From Enterobacteriaceae bacterium RIT714 (GTDB lineage Bacteria; Pseudomonadota; Gammaproteobacteria; Enterobacterales; Enterobacteriaceae): DNA of 64,000 nt. Shown one piece after another: positions 52,970 through 63,016 of this stretch. The number at the start of each line of letters is the position of its first letter. Position 1 is the first letter of the stretch. The translations under genes were made by a program, and so were the position numbers. The notes beneath the pieces are model-generated. The model saw only the letters and a list, made by a program, of their open reading frames with translations. It did not search any database and had not been told where the DNA came from. Where the stretch lies: positions 162,074 through 226,073 of the forward strand of contig WJYB01000007.1 in assembly GCA_009668015.1 (NCBI GenBank), read 5' to 3'.

Positions 52970-54190
52970 CTATGGCTTATGCCTGTAATCAGGCAGGAAT
53001 ATAGTCAATATCCCCAAAAGAGGGAGGAAAGCGCAGATTTTGTAGACCAGGAAGATACTGGTATGGTCAGCAACCAGCCCCAGGACAGCAGCTCCAAGCC
53101 CGCCCATCCCAAAAGCGAAGCCGAAAAAGAGCCCGGAAACCATGCCGATACGCCCCGGCATCAGCTCCTGGGCGTAGACCAGAATAGCTGAAAAGGCCGA
53201 TGCGAGGATAAAACCAATGATCACGGTTAAAATCCCCGTCCATTCAAGGCTTGCATACGGCAAAATAAGGGTAAACGGCGCTACGCCGAGGATAGAGCCC
53301 CAAATGACATATTTACGCCCAATTTTATCGCCGACAGGGCCGCCAATAACCGTTCCCGCTGCAACAGCAAACAAGAAGGCAAAGAGGTGGAACTGAGCGT
53401 TTTGCACCGATAATCCGAATTTCTCCATCAGATAAAAGGTGTAATAGCTGCTGATGCTCGCCATATAGAAGTATTTTGAGAAAATCAGCACTAACAGTAT
53501 CGAAACCGCCAGTATGACCTTATCGCGCGGCAATGGATTGATAACCTGGGCTTTTGGTTTCCCTTTGTTTACCCGATGCTGAGCGGCATACCAGCGGCTA
53601 ATCTGAATCAGCACCACAATGGCCAGCAGCGCGGCCAGGACAAACCACGCGACGTTACCTTTTCCGTATGGCGCAATGACCACCGCTGCCAGCAGGGGAC
53701 CCAGCGAGCTGCCAAAGTTACCGCCAACCTGGAACAGGGACTGTGCCAGACCATGACGGCCACCGGAGGCCATTCTCGCCACCCGTGAAGACTCAGGATG
53801 GAAGACTGACGAGCCGGTCCCGACCAGCGCGGCGGCCAGTAGCACCATCTCAAAGCTTCCCGCCAGCGCCAGCAGCACCAGGCCGCTCAACGTAAAACAC
53901 ATGCCTATCGGCAGCGACCACGGCATCGGATATTTATCCGTCCAGTAACCGACCACCGGCTGGAGCAAAGACGACGCCATCTGGAAGGTCAGGGTGATCA
54001 TCCCGATCTGCACGAAGGTTAATGAAAATTCGGACTGTAGCAGCGGATAGATCGCCAGAATCAGCGACTGAATCATATCGTTAAGCAGGTGCGACAGACT
54101 GATTGCGCCTAAAATACCAAATGCAGTGCGCGATTTTGGCGCGGACGCCGGAGTGCCCGTAACAGGCGGAGTCGATTCACTGATTGCCAT
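52970..54190 (-). CDS. fsr: Fosmidomycin efflux transporter Fsr
   Basis: 406 residues (as E. coli). Major facilitator with 12 helices; the loop 2-3 motif is GYWTDKYPMPW. Exports fosmidomycin when overexpressed; the natural substrate is unknown. ATG 54190 (MAISESTPPVTG) is used rather than one three codons earlier. Divergent from ushA. Confidence 0.96.
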   Translation of the reverse strand: MAISESTPPVTGTPASAPKSRTAFGILGAISLSHLLNDMIQSLILAIYPLLQSEFSLTFVQIGMITLTFQMASSLLQPVVGYWTDKYPMPWSLPIGMCFTLSGLVLLALAGSFEMVLLAAALVGTGSSVFHPESSRVARMASGGRHGLAQSLFQVGGNFGSSLGPLLAAVVIAPYGKGNVAWFVLAALLAIVVLIQISRWYAAQHRVNKGKPKAQVINPLPRDKVILAVSILLVLIFSKYFYMASISSYYTFYLMEKFGLSVQNAQFHLFAFLFAVAAGTVIGGPVGDKIGRKYVIWGSILGVAPFTLILPYASLEWTGILTVIIGFILASAFSAILVYAQELMPGRIGMVSGLFFGFAFGMGGLGAAVLGLVADHTSIFLVYKICAFLPLLGILTIFLPDYRHKP

Positions 54191-54353
54191 AAATACCACG
54201 TGTTGAGTTATAAGAAGTGCAGGGTGTCATTATTATGTTGCTAACATACCTTTCCGTGACTTTTGAGGAAAGTCGCAATTCTGAAAACATATTTGTCTAT
54301 TCTTGTTACTCGCTGTAATTTCAGCGTTTGTCTTTTGGTCAGGGAGCGAGAAT

Positions 54354-56006
54354 ATGAAGTTAATGAAGCGTGGCGTCGCGTTGGCGCTGACAGCGATTTG
54401 GGCGCTGGCAAGCCAGCCTGTGCAAGCATACGAAAAAGATAAAACCTACAAAATAACCATTTTGCATACCAACGATCACCACGGCCATTTCTGGCGTAGC
54501 GAATACGGCGAGTACGGCCTTTCGGCGCAAAAAACGCTGGTAGACGGTATTCGTAAAGAGGTGGCAGCTCAGGGTGGCAGCGTTCTGCTGCTCTCCGGGG
54601 GGGATATCAACACCGGCGTACCGGAATCCGATTTGCAGGACGCCGAGCCGGATTTTCGCGGCATGAATTTAATTGGCTATGACGCGATGGCCGTCGGCAA
54701 CCATGAGTTTGATAACCCGCTAACCGTACTGCGTCAGCAGGAGAAGTGGTCCAAATTCCCGTTCCTCTCCGCCAATATTTATCAGAAAAGCACCGGCGAG
54801 CGCCTGTTTAAACCCTGGGCACTGTTTAAACGTGAAGATCTGAAAATTGCGGTGATCGGCCTGACCACCGACGACACGGCCAAAATCGGTAATCCGGAAT
54901 ATTTCACCGATATCGAATTCCGTAAACCGGCTGACGAAGCGAAGCTGGTGATTCAGGAGCTGAATCAAAACGAAAAACCGGATGTGATTATCGCCACCAC
55001 CCACATGGGCCATTACGATAATGGCGCACACGGTTCGAATGCGCCTGGCGATGTCGAAATGGCGCGCAGCCTGCCGGAAGGCTCTCTGGCGATGATTGTG
55101 GGTGGTCACTCACAAGATCCGGTTTGCATGGCCTCCGAGAATAAAAAGCAAGTGGATTACGTGCCGGGCACACCTTGCGCCCCAGACCGTCAGAACGGGA
55201 TCTGGATTGTTCAGGCGCATGAGTGGGGCAAATATGTGGGCCGCGCCGACTTCGAATTCCGTAACGGCGAGATGAAGATGGTGCGCTACCAGCTGATTCC
55301 GGTGAACCTGAAGAAGAAAGTCACCTACGACGATGGCAAAAGTGAGCGCGTACTCTACACACCTGAAATCGCCGAAAACGCGCAAATGCTCTCCCTGCTG
55401 ACGCCTTTCCAGAATAAAGGCAAAGCGCAGCTGGACGTGAAAATCGGTCATGTTAATGGCCGACTGGAAGGCGATCGCAGTAAAGTCCGCTTTGTCCAAA
55501 CCAACATGGGGCACTTGTTGCTCGCGGCGCAAATGGCGCGTACCGGCGCTGATTTCGCGGTCATGAGCGGCGGCGGTATTCGTGATTCTATCGAAGGTGG
55601 CGATATCACCTATAAAGATGTGCTGAAGGTGCAGCCGTTTGGCAACATTGTGGTCTATGCGGACATGAGCGGAAAAGAGGTCATTGACTATCTGACTGCC
55701 GTGGCGCAAATGAAGCCGGATTCTGGGGCGTACCCGCAATTTGCTAACGTCAGCTTTAATGCCAAAGACGGCAAGCTTAACGATCTGACGATCAAAGGCG
55801 AGCCGATTGATCCTGCCAAAACGTACCGCATGGCAACGCTAAGCTTTAACGCGACCGGCGGCGATGGCTATCCGCATATCGACAACAAACCGGGCTATGT
55901 AAACACCGGCTTTATCGACGCCGAAGTGCTGAAGCAGTTTATCCAGCAGAATTCACCGCTGGATGCGAATGCGTATGAGCCTAAAGGTGAGGTGAACTGG
56001 CAGTAA
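54354..56006 (+). CDS. ushA: UDP-sugar hydrolase / 5'-nucleotidase UshA
   Basis: 550 residues (as E. coli). Periplasmic enzyme: signal peptide MKLMKRGVALALTAIWALASQ... cleaved before YEKDKTYKI; the dinuclear metallophosphatase domain with HTNDHHGH, GNHEFDNP and GGHSQDP; and a C-terminal nucleotide-specificity domain with GGGIRDSI and FNATGGDGYP. Degrades extracellular nucleotides and UDP-sugars. A GGGCAGC-type hairpin (56033-56049) follows, without a T tract. Confidence 0.97.
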   Translation: MKLMKRGVALALTAIWALASQPVQAYEKDKTYKITILHTNDHHGHFWRSEYGEYGLSAQKTLVDGIRKEVAAQGGSVLLLSGGDINTGVPESDLQDAEPDFRGMNLIGYDAMAVGNHEFDNPLTVLRQQEKWSKFPFLSANIYQKSTGERLFKPWALFKREDLKIAVIGLTTDDTAKIGNPEYFTDIEFRKPADEAKLVIQELNQNEKPDVIIATTHMGHYDNGAHGSNAPGDVEMARSLPEGSLAMIVGGHSQDPVCMASENKKQVDYVPGTPCAPDRQNGIWIVQAHEWGKYVGRADFEFRNGEMKMVRYQLIPVNLKKKVTYDDGKSERVLYTPEIAENAQMLSLLTPFQNKGKAQLDVKIGHVNGRLEGDRSKVRFVQTNMGHLLLAAQMARTGADFAVMSGGGIRDSIEGGDITYKDVLKVQPFGNIVVYADMSGKEVIDYLTAVAQMKPDSGAYPQFANVSFNAKDGKLNDLTIKGEPIDPAKTYRMATLSFNATGGDGYPHIDNKPGYVNTGFIDAEVLKQFIQQNSPLDANAYEPKGEVNWQ

Positions 56007-56160
56007 CGGGCTGTTTGCTTTGCCGTTTTGAACCCGGGCAGCGCCCGGGATCCTCTCGTACGCGATGTACGCTGCGGTTCCTGCGCGCTGTCTGTGTCCA
56101 CACTATTTTTAACAATCACGCCCGTATCAACGCTCTAACGGGTGTCGCGCCATCGGGCTC

Positions 56161-56739
<579 letters not shown>

Positions 56740-56839
56740 TCACTTTAAGCGACAATCGGCTCACCCGAAGGTCTCCTTCGGCATAATAATAACGATGAAA
56801 TTCCTCTTTGACGGGCCAATAGAAATATTGGCCATTTTT

Positions 56840-57634
56840 TTATTGCAACAGTGAAGGCAGATTCCCTTCACCATACAAATGCAGCGCGCCAACGGCAACA
56901 ACATAACGGCCGGCTGGCAGGGCGTGCAGTGCGTTTCGCCACGCCTGATTGCGCTCATGCATCAACACATCGTACAACGACTCGCTAAAGGTTGAGGGCA
57001 ATTCCAGTCTGCTGTTGGCAGGCGGCGTCTCCAGCCACCAGCTAATCATCATCTGTAAAAGTCGCGCGTTGGTATGCCAGTGCGTGAGCGTATCATCCAG
57101 CAGCGGAAGCCCGTCGTCAGGAAGCTGGCGCAAAAGGGCAATCTGGCTTGCTGCGCCTTCGAGTTCGATAACCGGCAGATTTCTGGCGCGCGCGGCGTTC
57201 AATAGCTGATAGTCGATACCATATTCACCGCGCAAGCCCAGACGCTGAGCCTGCGTCGCCTGCAGTACCATCGCGATTTGCCACAGCGGTTGGGTCTCCA
57301 GCATCGAAACGGAAAGACCCACTTCATCAGCGATGCGCGCCAGTTCCGCCAGTTTAGTGCTGTTAAGACGTTCGCTCAGCGGCGGGGGAATATCGAGATT
57401 CGCGAAGGGAGACTCGCTGCCGGAAATATCCGCTTCGACGATCAAGGCATCGGCGGTGCGCAGTAAATTGATCAGCGCGGGCGGTAGCGGTGACATATCG
57501 CGCGTACCCATATGGATGCTGCCGACGAGATGCAGATGCTGCCCGCCTGGCAGTGCGATATCCAGCCCCGGCCAGGGATAGCGGCGGGGAAACAGAGCGC
57601 GGAGGGTGGTTTTTATACGATTAAACAGACTCAT
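56840..57634 (-). CDS. ybaP: TraB/GumN-family protein YbaP
   Basis: 264 residues (as E. coli). TraB/GumN family with the paired GxxH motifs: LVGSIHMGTRD near the N-terminus and VAVGALHLYGEGNL at the C-terminus, which in related proteins bind metal (proposed metalloprotease). No convincing signal peptide, so the location is uncertain. ATG 57634 (MSLFNRIKTTLRA) has GGGAGCGCGT upstream; the longer frame is not conserved. Confidence 0.93.
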   Translation of the reverse strand: MSLFNRIKTTLRALFPRRYPWPGLDIALPGGQHLHLVGSIHMGTRDMSPLPPALINLLRTADALIVEADISGSESPFANLDIPPPLSERLNSTKLAELARIADEVGLSVSMLETQPLWQIAMVLQATQAQRLGLRGEYGIDYQLLNAARARNLPVIELEGAASQIALLRQLPDDGLPLLDDTLTHWHTNARLLQMMISWWLETPPANSRLELPSTFSESLYDVLMHERNQAWRNALHALPAGRYVVAVGALHLYGEGNLPSLLQ

Positions 57635-57725
57635 ACGCGCTCCCTGAATGGAAAGGTTTATGCTAGCGCGCATGGGGGCAAGGTGCAAATATTCCCCTCG
57701 GCCCGTTGGCGCGAGGGGAACGGGC

Positions 57726-60224
57726 TTAGTCCTTCGGCTTAAACCGCAGCAGACGGTTAGCGTTACTGACGACGGTGATCGAGGAGAGCGCCATCGCGGC
57801 CCCTGCCACTACCGGGTTCAGCAACGTGCCGGTGAGCGGCCACAGAATCCCCGCGGCAACAGGAATCCCCAGGGCGTTGTAGATAAAGGCCCCGAGCAGA
57901 TTTTGCTTCATATTGCGCAGCGTCGCCTTTGAGATTGCCAGCGCATCGGCCACGCCCATCAGACTGTGACGCATGAGCGTAATAGCCGCCGTCTCGATAG
58001 CGACATCGCTTCCGCCGCCCATCGCAATCCCGACTTCCGCCTGCGCCAGTGCGGGGGCATCGTTAATGCCGTCACCCACCATTGCCACCTGTCGGCCCTG
58101 GCTTTGCAATTTTTTGATAGCCTCGGCTTTACCATCGGGCAGCACGCCTGCGATCACCTCATCAATGCCGGCTTCTTTGGCGATGGCCTGCGCCGTCGTG
58201 GCATTATCGCCGGTTAGCATGACCAGGCGATAGCCTGCGCGGTGCAAGCGTTTGAGCGCCTGCACGCTGTCTGCGCGCAGCGGGTCGCGGATGGCGAACA
58301 GCGCTGCCGCTTTGCCGTCAACCGCCAGTAAGACCGGCGTCGCTCCCAGAGAGGCCTGAGCGTTCAGCTCGTCGTCCAGCCCGGTGGTATCAATGCCGTT
58401 TTCATTCAACAAGGCCTGATTACCGAGAAGCAGCGTATGGTTTTCCGCCTCGCCGCTCACGCCCAGACCGCGCAGGGTGCGGAAGTTATGCACCTCCGGT
58501 AATGTCGCGCTGTCTGCTTTCTCGATAATCGCCCTGGCCAGCGGATGGCTGGAGCCTTGTTCCAGCGCAGCAGCAAGACGCAGCGCCTCGTCTTCGGTAA
58601 GCCCTGTGGTTTTCACCGCCACAACCTGCGGTTTGCCTTCGGTCAGGGTCCCGGTTTTATCAAATACCAGCGTATCAAGCGTGCTGGCGCGCTGTAGCGC
58701 ATCGGCGTCTCGAACCAGCACGCCAAACTCTGCGGCGCGCCCTACGCCTGAGATGATCGACATTGGCGTCGCCAGGCCCAGCGCACACGGACAGGCGATG
58801 ATCAGCACCGTGGTGGCGATAACCAGCGTATAAACGATCTGCGGCGCGGGGCCGAAGAAATACCATATGGCGGCGCTGAACAGCGCAATCCCCACCACCA
58901 CCGGCACAAAAATAGCGGAGATTTTGTCGGCGAGCTGACCAATCTCCGGCTTACTGCTTTGCGCCTGCCGCACCATGCGAATGATGCGCGACAGCGTGGT
59001 ATGGTTGCCGACGGCGCTGGCCCGGAACAGCACGCTGCCGTCCTGCACTATCGTCCCGGCATGCACCGTATCGCCTGCGGATTTTTGCTGTGGAACGGGC
59101 TCGCCGGTTAGCATCGCTTCATCAAGCCAGGCCTCACCCTGCGTGATTTCGCCGTCGACGGGAACCCGATCGCCGGTCGTTAATCGCAGCGTCATTCCGG
59201 GCTGCACCTCGGCAAGCGGCAACGTTTTTTCGCCTTCGTCCGTCACTACCCTGGCTGACGGCGGCGTTAAATCGAGCAGCCGCTCCAGCGCTTTTGACGA
59301 ACGCTGGCGTGCGCGGGCTTCGAGCATATGGCCTAAGTTGATAAGACCAATAATCATCGCGCTCGCTTCGTAATAAAGATGCCGGGCTTCCATCGGGAAC
59401 CACTGCGGCCAGACGTTTACGCTCATTGAGTAGAGCCACGCCGCGCCGGTGCCCAACGCAACCAGCGTATCCATGGTGGCTGTGCGATTTCTGAGGCTCT
59501 TCCAGGCGCTGGTGTAGAAATGTCCGCCTGCGAAAACCATGACCCCAAGCGTGACGACACCTATCACCAGCCACAGAGTGCGGTTGTCAGCGGTGACCAT
59601 CATATTGTCACCGAGCATCCCCCAGACCATGACCGGTATACCGACCAGCAGCGCGACAATCGCCTGCCAGCGGAAGCGTTTCATGGTGGCGATAGCGGTT
59701 TCTTGCTGGCGTTCGCGGCGTTCGGCATCATCTTCGATGGCTTCTGCACCATAGCCCGCTTTTTCGACCGCCTGCACTAATTCTGCGGCGGAGGCACTGC
59801 CCATAACCAGCGCCGTGCGCTCCGCCAGGTTGACCCGTGCCTGGGTGACGCCCGATACGCTCTGCAATGCATTTTGTACGTGCGAGACGCAGCTGGCGCA
59901 GCTCATGCCATTGATCAGTAGCTGCTGGCTATCATCAATGTCACTGGCTGCCGGAAGCTGAGGGGGTTCCGCTGTCAGTGCTTCCGACGGGGTTAATGAC
60001 TCTGTCAGCGGATCAGCCTTTGGGTGGCTTAACTCCGCCCCATAACCGGCCTGTTTGATCGTATCGATCAGGGCCTCGGCGCTGGCGCTGCCAACGACTT
60101 CGGCGTGATCGACCGTCACTTCAGCACGTTCAACGTCAGGACGTTGTTCCAGACTTTCTTTTACGCGTTTGACGCAGTGACCGCAGGAGAGGCCATCCAG
60201 CGTCAGATCTATGGTGTGAGACAT
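57726..60224 (-). CDS. copA: Copper-exporting P1B-type ATPase CopA
   Basis: 832 residues (E. coli 834). Two N-terminal metal-binding domains with CxxC at C14/C17 (GLSCGHC) and C109/C112 (GMSCASC); eight membrane helices with the CPC motif (IIACPCALG); phosphorylation motif [10 protein letters not shown]; and the HP motif SSHPLARA. Exports Cu(I) to the periplasm. Divergent from cueR, with a MerR-type promoter between. A -1 frameshift cassette at codons 68-69 gives the short chaperone CopA(Z). ybaS and ybaT, which separate the pair in E. coli, are absent. Confidence 0.98.
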   Translation of the reverse strand: MSHTIDLTLDGLSCGHCVKRVKESLEQRPDVERAEVTVDHAEVVGSASAEALIDTIKQAGYGAELSHPKADPLTESLTPSEALTAEPPQLPAASDIDDSQQLLINGMSCASCVSHVQNALQSVSGVTQARVNLAERTALVMGSASAAELVQAVEKAGYGAEAIEDDAERRERQQETAIATMKRFRWQAIVALLVGIPVMVWGMLGDNMMVTADNRTLWLVIGVVTLGVMVFAGGHFYTSAWKSLRNRTATMDTLVALGTGAAWLYSMSVNVWPQWFPMEARHLYYEASAMIIGLINLGHMLEARARQRSSKALERLLDLTPPSARVVTDEGEKTLPLAEVQPGMTLRLTTGDRVPVDGEITQGEAWLDEAMLTGEPVPQQKSAGDTVHAGTIVQDGSVLFRASAVGNHTTLSRIIRMVRQAQSSKPEIGQLADKISAIFVPVVVGIALFSAAIWYFFGPAPQIVYTLVIATTVLIIACPCALGLATPMSIISGVGRAAEFGVLVRDADALQRASTLDTLVFDKTGTLTEGKPQVVAVKTTGLTEDEALRLAAALEQGSSHPLARAIIEKADSATLPEVHNFRTLRGLGVSGEAENHTLLLGNQALLNENGIDTTGLDDELNAQASLGATPVLLAVDGKAAALFAIRDPLRADSVQALKRLHRAGYRLVMLTGDNATTAQAIAKEAGIDEVIAGVLPDGKAEAIKKLQSQGRQVAMVGDGINDAPALAQAEVGIAMGGGSDVAIETAAITLMRHSLMGVADALAISKATLRNMKQNLLGAFIYNALGIPVAAGILWPLTGTLLNPVVAGAAMALSSITVVSNANRLLRFKPKD
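60013..60224 (-). CDS. CopA(Z) copper chaperone made by -1 frameshift within copA
   Basis: The slippery heptamer C-CCA-AAG (60018-60024, minus strand) lies at codons 67-69 of copA. A -1 slip changes the frame to CCC-AAA-GGC-TGA, ending after residue 70 (...SHPKG). The product is just the first metal-binding domain, the same length as the CopA(Z) reported in E. coli. A downstream structure is presumed, not folded here. Confidence 0.85.
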
Positions 60225-60292
60225 AATAAAACTCCCGTATAATTATCTGGCCAGCTATTGACCGACAGACTGTTTTTACCTGACTGTTATGA

Positions 60293-60323
60293 AGGTTAAA
60301 CCTTCCATCAAGGGGAAGGTCAA
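60293..60323 (-). promoter_or_regulatory. CueR-controlled promoter of copA
   Basis: On the minus strand TTGACC (-35) and TAACCT (-10) are separated by 19 bp, the stretched spacer of MerR-type promoters. The palindrome ACCTTCC (60300-60306), 7 bp, GGAAGGT (60314-60320) sits in the spacer. Confidence 0.93.
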
Positions 60324-60332
60324 GGGGGAAAT

Positions 60333-60743
60333 GTGAATATCAGTGACGTTGCGAAAAAAACCGGCTTAACCAGCAAAGCGATTCGCTTTTATGAAGAGAA
60401 AGGGCTGGTGACGCCACCGCTGCGCAGTGAAAATGGCTATCGGAGCTACACGCAGCTGCATCTTGATGAGCTCACGCTGCTGCGTCAGGCCCGGCAGGTG
60501 GGCTTTAATCTCGAAGAGTGCGGTGAACTGGTTCAGCTCTTTAACGATCCAAAGCGACACAGCGCAGACGTGAAAAAAAGAACGCTGGAAAAGGTGGCGG
60601 AAATCGAGCGCCATATTGTGGAGCTACAGACGATGCGCGAACAGCTGCTGGCGCTGGCAGAATCCTGCCCTGGCGATGACAGCGCCGACTGCCCGATTAT
60701 TGATAATCTTTCCGGCTGCTGCCATCGTAAGGCGAATGTTTAA
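60333..60743 (+). CDS. cueR: Copper-responsive regulator CueR
   Basis: 136 residues (E. coli 135), MerR family. N-terminal winged helix ([25 protein letters not shown]), dimerisation helix, and the Cu(I)-binding cysteines C112 and C120 in [13 protein letters not shown]. The start is GTG 60333 with AAGGGGGAA upstream. Activates copA, and cueO elsewhere. Confidence 0.97.
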   Translation: MNISDVAKKTGLTSKAIRFYEEKGLVTPPLRSENGYRSYTQLHLDELTLLRQARQVGFNLEECGELVQLFNDPKRHSADVKKRTLEKVAEIERHIVELQTMREQLLALAESCPGDDSADCPIIDNLSGCCHRKANV

Positions 60744-60815
60744 CAGGCTTTCACGCGAAGGGTTATGCCCTCTACCGCGATGACGACGACACTGTGTCTT
60801 CACCAAAAGTGTTGG

Positions 60816-61031
60816 CTACTTGCCCATTTCTTTACGAACAAGCGCGGGATAGGAGTACTGGCGACGTTTGCCAGTACCGACCTCAAGCAAGGTGTAGCGA
60901 GCATCAGGAAATTTGCCATTTTTATCCACCACCATCAGTAACGCACCGTGTTGATTTTTAAATATTTTACCAGCGGGATACTTAGGCGCGTCAGGATTCC
61001 TGCAAGGGCATTCAGGATCACAATTGCTCAT
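60816..61031 (-). CDS. Unknown 71-residue protein with N-terminal cysteines
   Basis: I do not recognise it. Three cysteines cluster at the N-terminus (MSNCDPECPCRNPD; C4, C8, C10), followed by a beta-rich core (GKIFKNQHGALLMVVDKN, ARYTLLEVGTGKRRQYSYPA). It has no signal peptide or membrane helix. It is last of three minus-strand genes with gaps of 32 and 39 bp, so probably co-transcribed. The reading is supported mainly by spacing and composition. Confidence 0.55.
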   Translation of the reverse strand: MSNCDPECPCRNPDAPKYPAGKIFKNQHGALLMVVDKNGKFPDARYTLLEVGTGKRRQYSYPALVRKEMGK

Positions 61032-61063
61032 TGATTAAACCCTTCTTTTCATTTCATTCTGGA

Positions 61064-61297
61064 TCATAAGATACGGCCCCCCGTCTCAAGGAACACTCTG
61101 CGTTGCTCTTTCAGTTCAGCTTTCTCTTCAGTATGTTTGAAGATTGCATGACGCAAACGCATCTGCTGTTCATAGCATTCTGCTGTAGAAAGCTGAGGAT
61201 CGTGACTTAATTCACACAGTAATTCATTCATACCGCGGATGTTATTCACCGAAAGGGCTTCTTCAACTTTTGCAATCACTGCTGCTAAATGAGACAT
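61064..61297 (-). CDS. Unknown 77-residue helical protein
   Basis: Unrecognised. Almost wholly helical and charged (VIAKVEEALSVNNIRGMNELLCELS, RLRHAIFKHTEEKAELKEQ), possibly a coiled coil. It lies between two other unknown genes in the same direction. Without homologues I cannot assign a role. Confidence 0.55.
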   Translation of the reverse strand: MSHLAAVIAKVEEALSVNNIRGMNELLCELSHDPQLSTAECYEQQMRLRHAIFKHTEEKAELKEQRRVFLETGGRIL

Positions 61298-61336
61298 AAC
61301 TTGCCTGTTAATCAGATTCTGTAAGGTTGATCGTTT

Positions 61337-62194
61337 TCAGTCAGCGAAAGTGAACTTGAAATCTTTAATGTATGTATCGCCCGCTTCCTGGATAGCGCGC
61401 TGTAACTCATTGTAATACTCATCAACGCCTGCAGAATAAACAGCGTCAACCAGTGGTTTGAGACGATCGCAGTAAATTTCTGGCTTCAGGCTGGCGGCGC
61501 GGTTTGCGTTAGGGATTGAATCGCTTGTGATAGCCTGGAAATAGGTACGCACTGAGCCTTTAACATTCGCACTGACTGCCTTCATATTCTCCTCACCTGT
61601 CAGTACCTGCAGGGTTGGGATCTGATTGTTCTGCACAGCGTCATTTAGTCTGGTCAGGAACTGTTTGAAGAATTCAACGCTCAACATATCAGAGACTTTC
61701 GGTTTAGTGCTGACTCCCTGGGTATTGCCTACACCGCGCCTGACGTTATCAACAACCGTTTTTGCCGCAGGCTGGGCTTTCTTGAGTTCAAGTCCAAAGA
61801 GCAGGTTACACAGTTCAACACGCTGTATAAGTTCCATTCCTCTGATTTCAGTCACTAATTTTGTTATGTCTTTAGACTTATAGGCGTAGTTTTTGAGCCA
61901 GTAAGACCAGTATTCAGCTTCAGGAATAAACCAGACCGGGGGCTTGTCTTTCGAATGGCGGGTGATCTTTCCATCAGTGTCGTATTCAATTGAGGAACCG
62001 TCAGAAAACTGGAACTGACAGCCGGGCACCAGCGGGTTTATGTCAACCTGAGCGCCTTGTTTGATCCAGTCTTCTACTTCACCCGCCATCAGGTAGGTAA
62101 AATCATCTTCATTGTTAACGCAATCTATTAAAGACTTGATGTCAGGGATTTTTCGTCGGAAAGAATTGCCATAGTATACGAAACGCTTTGCCAT
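61337..62194 (-). CDS. Unknown 285-residue protein, first of a three-gene cluster
   Basis: Unrecognised cytoplasmic-type protein: no signal peptide, no membrane segment. The N-terminal half is a possible small beta domain (PGCQFQFSDGSSIEYDTDGKITRH) with aromatic residues (AEYWSYWLKNYAYK); the C-terminal half is helical. ATG 62194 follows GGAGAGTTAAC. The base composition is more AT-rich than that of the copA-cueR backbone, suggesting transfer. With two small genes it forms a possible unit. Confidence 0.65.
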   Translation of the reverse strand: MAKRFVYYGNSFRRKIPDIKSLIDCVNNEDDFTYLMAGEVEDWIKQGAQVDINPLVPGCQFQFSDGSSIEYDTDGKITRHSKDKPPVWFIPEAEYWSYWLKNYAYKSKDITKLVTEIRGMELIQRVELCNLLFGLELKKAQPAAKTVVDNVRRGVGNTQGVSTKPKVSDMLSVEFFKQFLTRLNDAVQNNQIPTLQVLTGEENMKAVSANVKGSVRTYFQAITSDSIPNANRAASLKPEIYCDRLKPLVDAVYSAGVDEYYNELQRAIQEAGDTYIKDFKFTFAD

Positions 62195-62487
62195 TGTGTT
62201 AACTCTCCAAAATTATGCAATTGAATCTATCATATTGTTATGTATGTTATATCAATGAGATCTTAACCAGTGATGCAAAGTGTGCTGAATGTCAACATTA
62301 GCGGCATAATTCGAAGAAACTTAAGCATAAGTATCTTCGCTCTCTAAACTACGAGTTGTTGCCGATGTGTAAACATTGTATGAGACTTGACCAACTCTTA
62401 CTGTTTTATCGCAAGCCTCTGCAAAGATATCCATTTCGTATAATGTGACCGGCTAATCAACACCAGGATTTCTCACCTGATGCTTTC
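62195..62487. other. AT-rich intergenic, no gene recognised
   Basis: About 290 bases between the 285-residue gene and the end of the repeat-protein gene. It must hold the promoter of the three-gene cluster (minus strand), but I could not fix one with confidence. Confidence 0.5.
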
Positions 62488-62838
62488 TCAGTTACAGCGC
62501 ACGGTGCCAAAGGAATCTTTGCGGCACGTTGAACCGTCCGAACCGCGCGTAGTGCCGAAGCTATCGGTACGCCATGAGTTTCCGTGATTATCTCGCGTCG
62601 TCCCGAAAGAGTCCGTCCGGTAAGTTGATCCATCGGAGCCACGGGTAGTCCCAAAGGAATCAGTGCGCCATGAATTGCCATGGTTATCGCGGGTCGTACC
62701 AAAACTATCGGTACGGTAGGTGTTGCCGTTATCACAGCGTGTTGTTCCAAAGCTATCGGTGCGACAGGTCTCCGCTGATGCCTGTGCTGCAAATAATGCA
62801 ACGACGACAATTGCCAGAATCTGACTGATGTTGTTCAT
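62488..62838 (-). CDS. Secreted 16-residue-repeat protein with cysteine-capped ends
   Basis: 116 residues. A signal peptide (MNNISQILAIVVVALFAAQASA) is followed by five 16-residue repeats and a partial sixth, each with the core RTDSFGTTR. The first and last have cysteines at matching places (C25/C35 and C105/C115, both CX9C); in the four internal repeats these positions are Tyr/Trp and Asp/Gly. This suggests a periplasmic or secreted beta-solenoid-like stack with a disulfide at each end. AACAGGAG precedes the start. Function unknown; I know of no characterised member. Confidence 0.75.
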   Translation of the reverse strand: MNNISQILAIVVVALFAAQASAETCRTDSFGTTRCDNGNTYRTDSFGTTRDNHGNSWRTDSFGTTRGSDGSTYRTDSFGTTRDNHGNSWRTDSFGTTRGSDGSTCRKDSFGTVRCN

Positions 62839-62956
62839 AACGATAAAACTCCTGTTGGCAGACTGAATATGACGCGCTACGAAACCTGCATAGTGTGAGT
62901 GTTAGTGAGCGTCTCTTAAACTGCTTAGAATGCGTCGGGTTAAGGTTTGAAAGCCT

Positions 62957-62984
62957 TAAAAAAAGGCCGGCCCGGAGGCCAGCC
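62957..62984 (-). terminator. Terminator of the trimeric autotransporter gene
   Basis: On the minus strand GGCTGGCC, loop TCCG, GGCCGGCC (one G-T pair), then seven T. It lies 33 bp after the stop codon. Confidence 0.88.
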
Positions 62985-63016
62985 TACAGAGCTGCTGAAA
63001 ACCGTCAGCGGAGTGA

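Noticed and set aside
62457..62810. 117-codon minus-strand frame overlapping the repeat protein
   Set aside because: It is the shifted frame of the same repetitive DNA; only the other frame has a signal peptide, ribosome site and cysteine caps.
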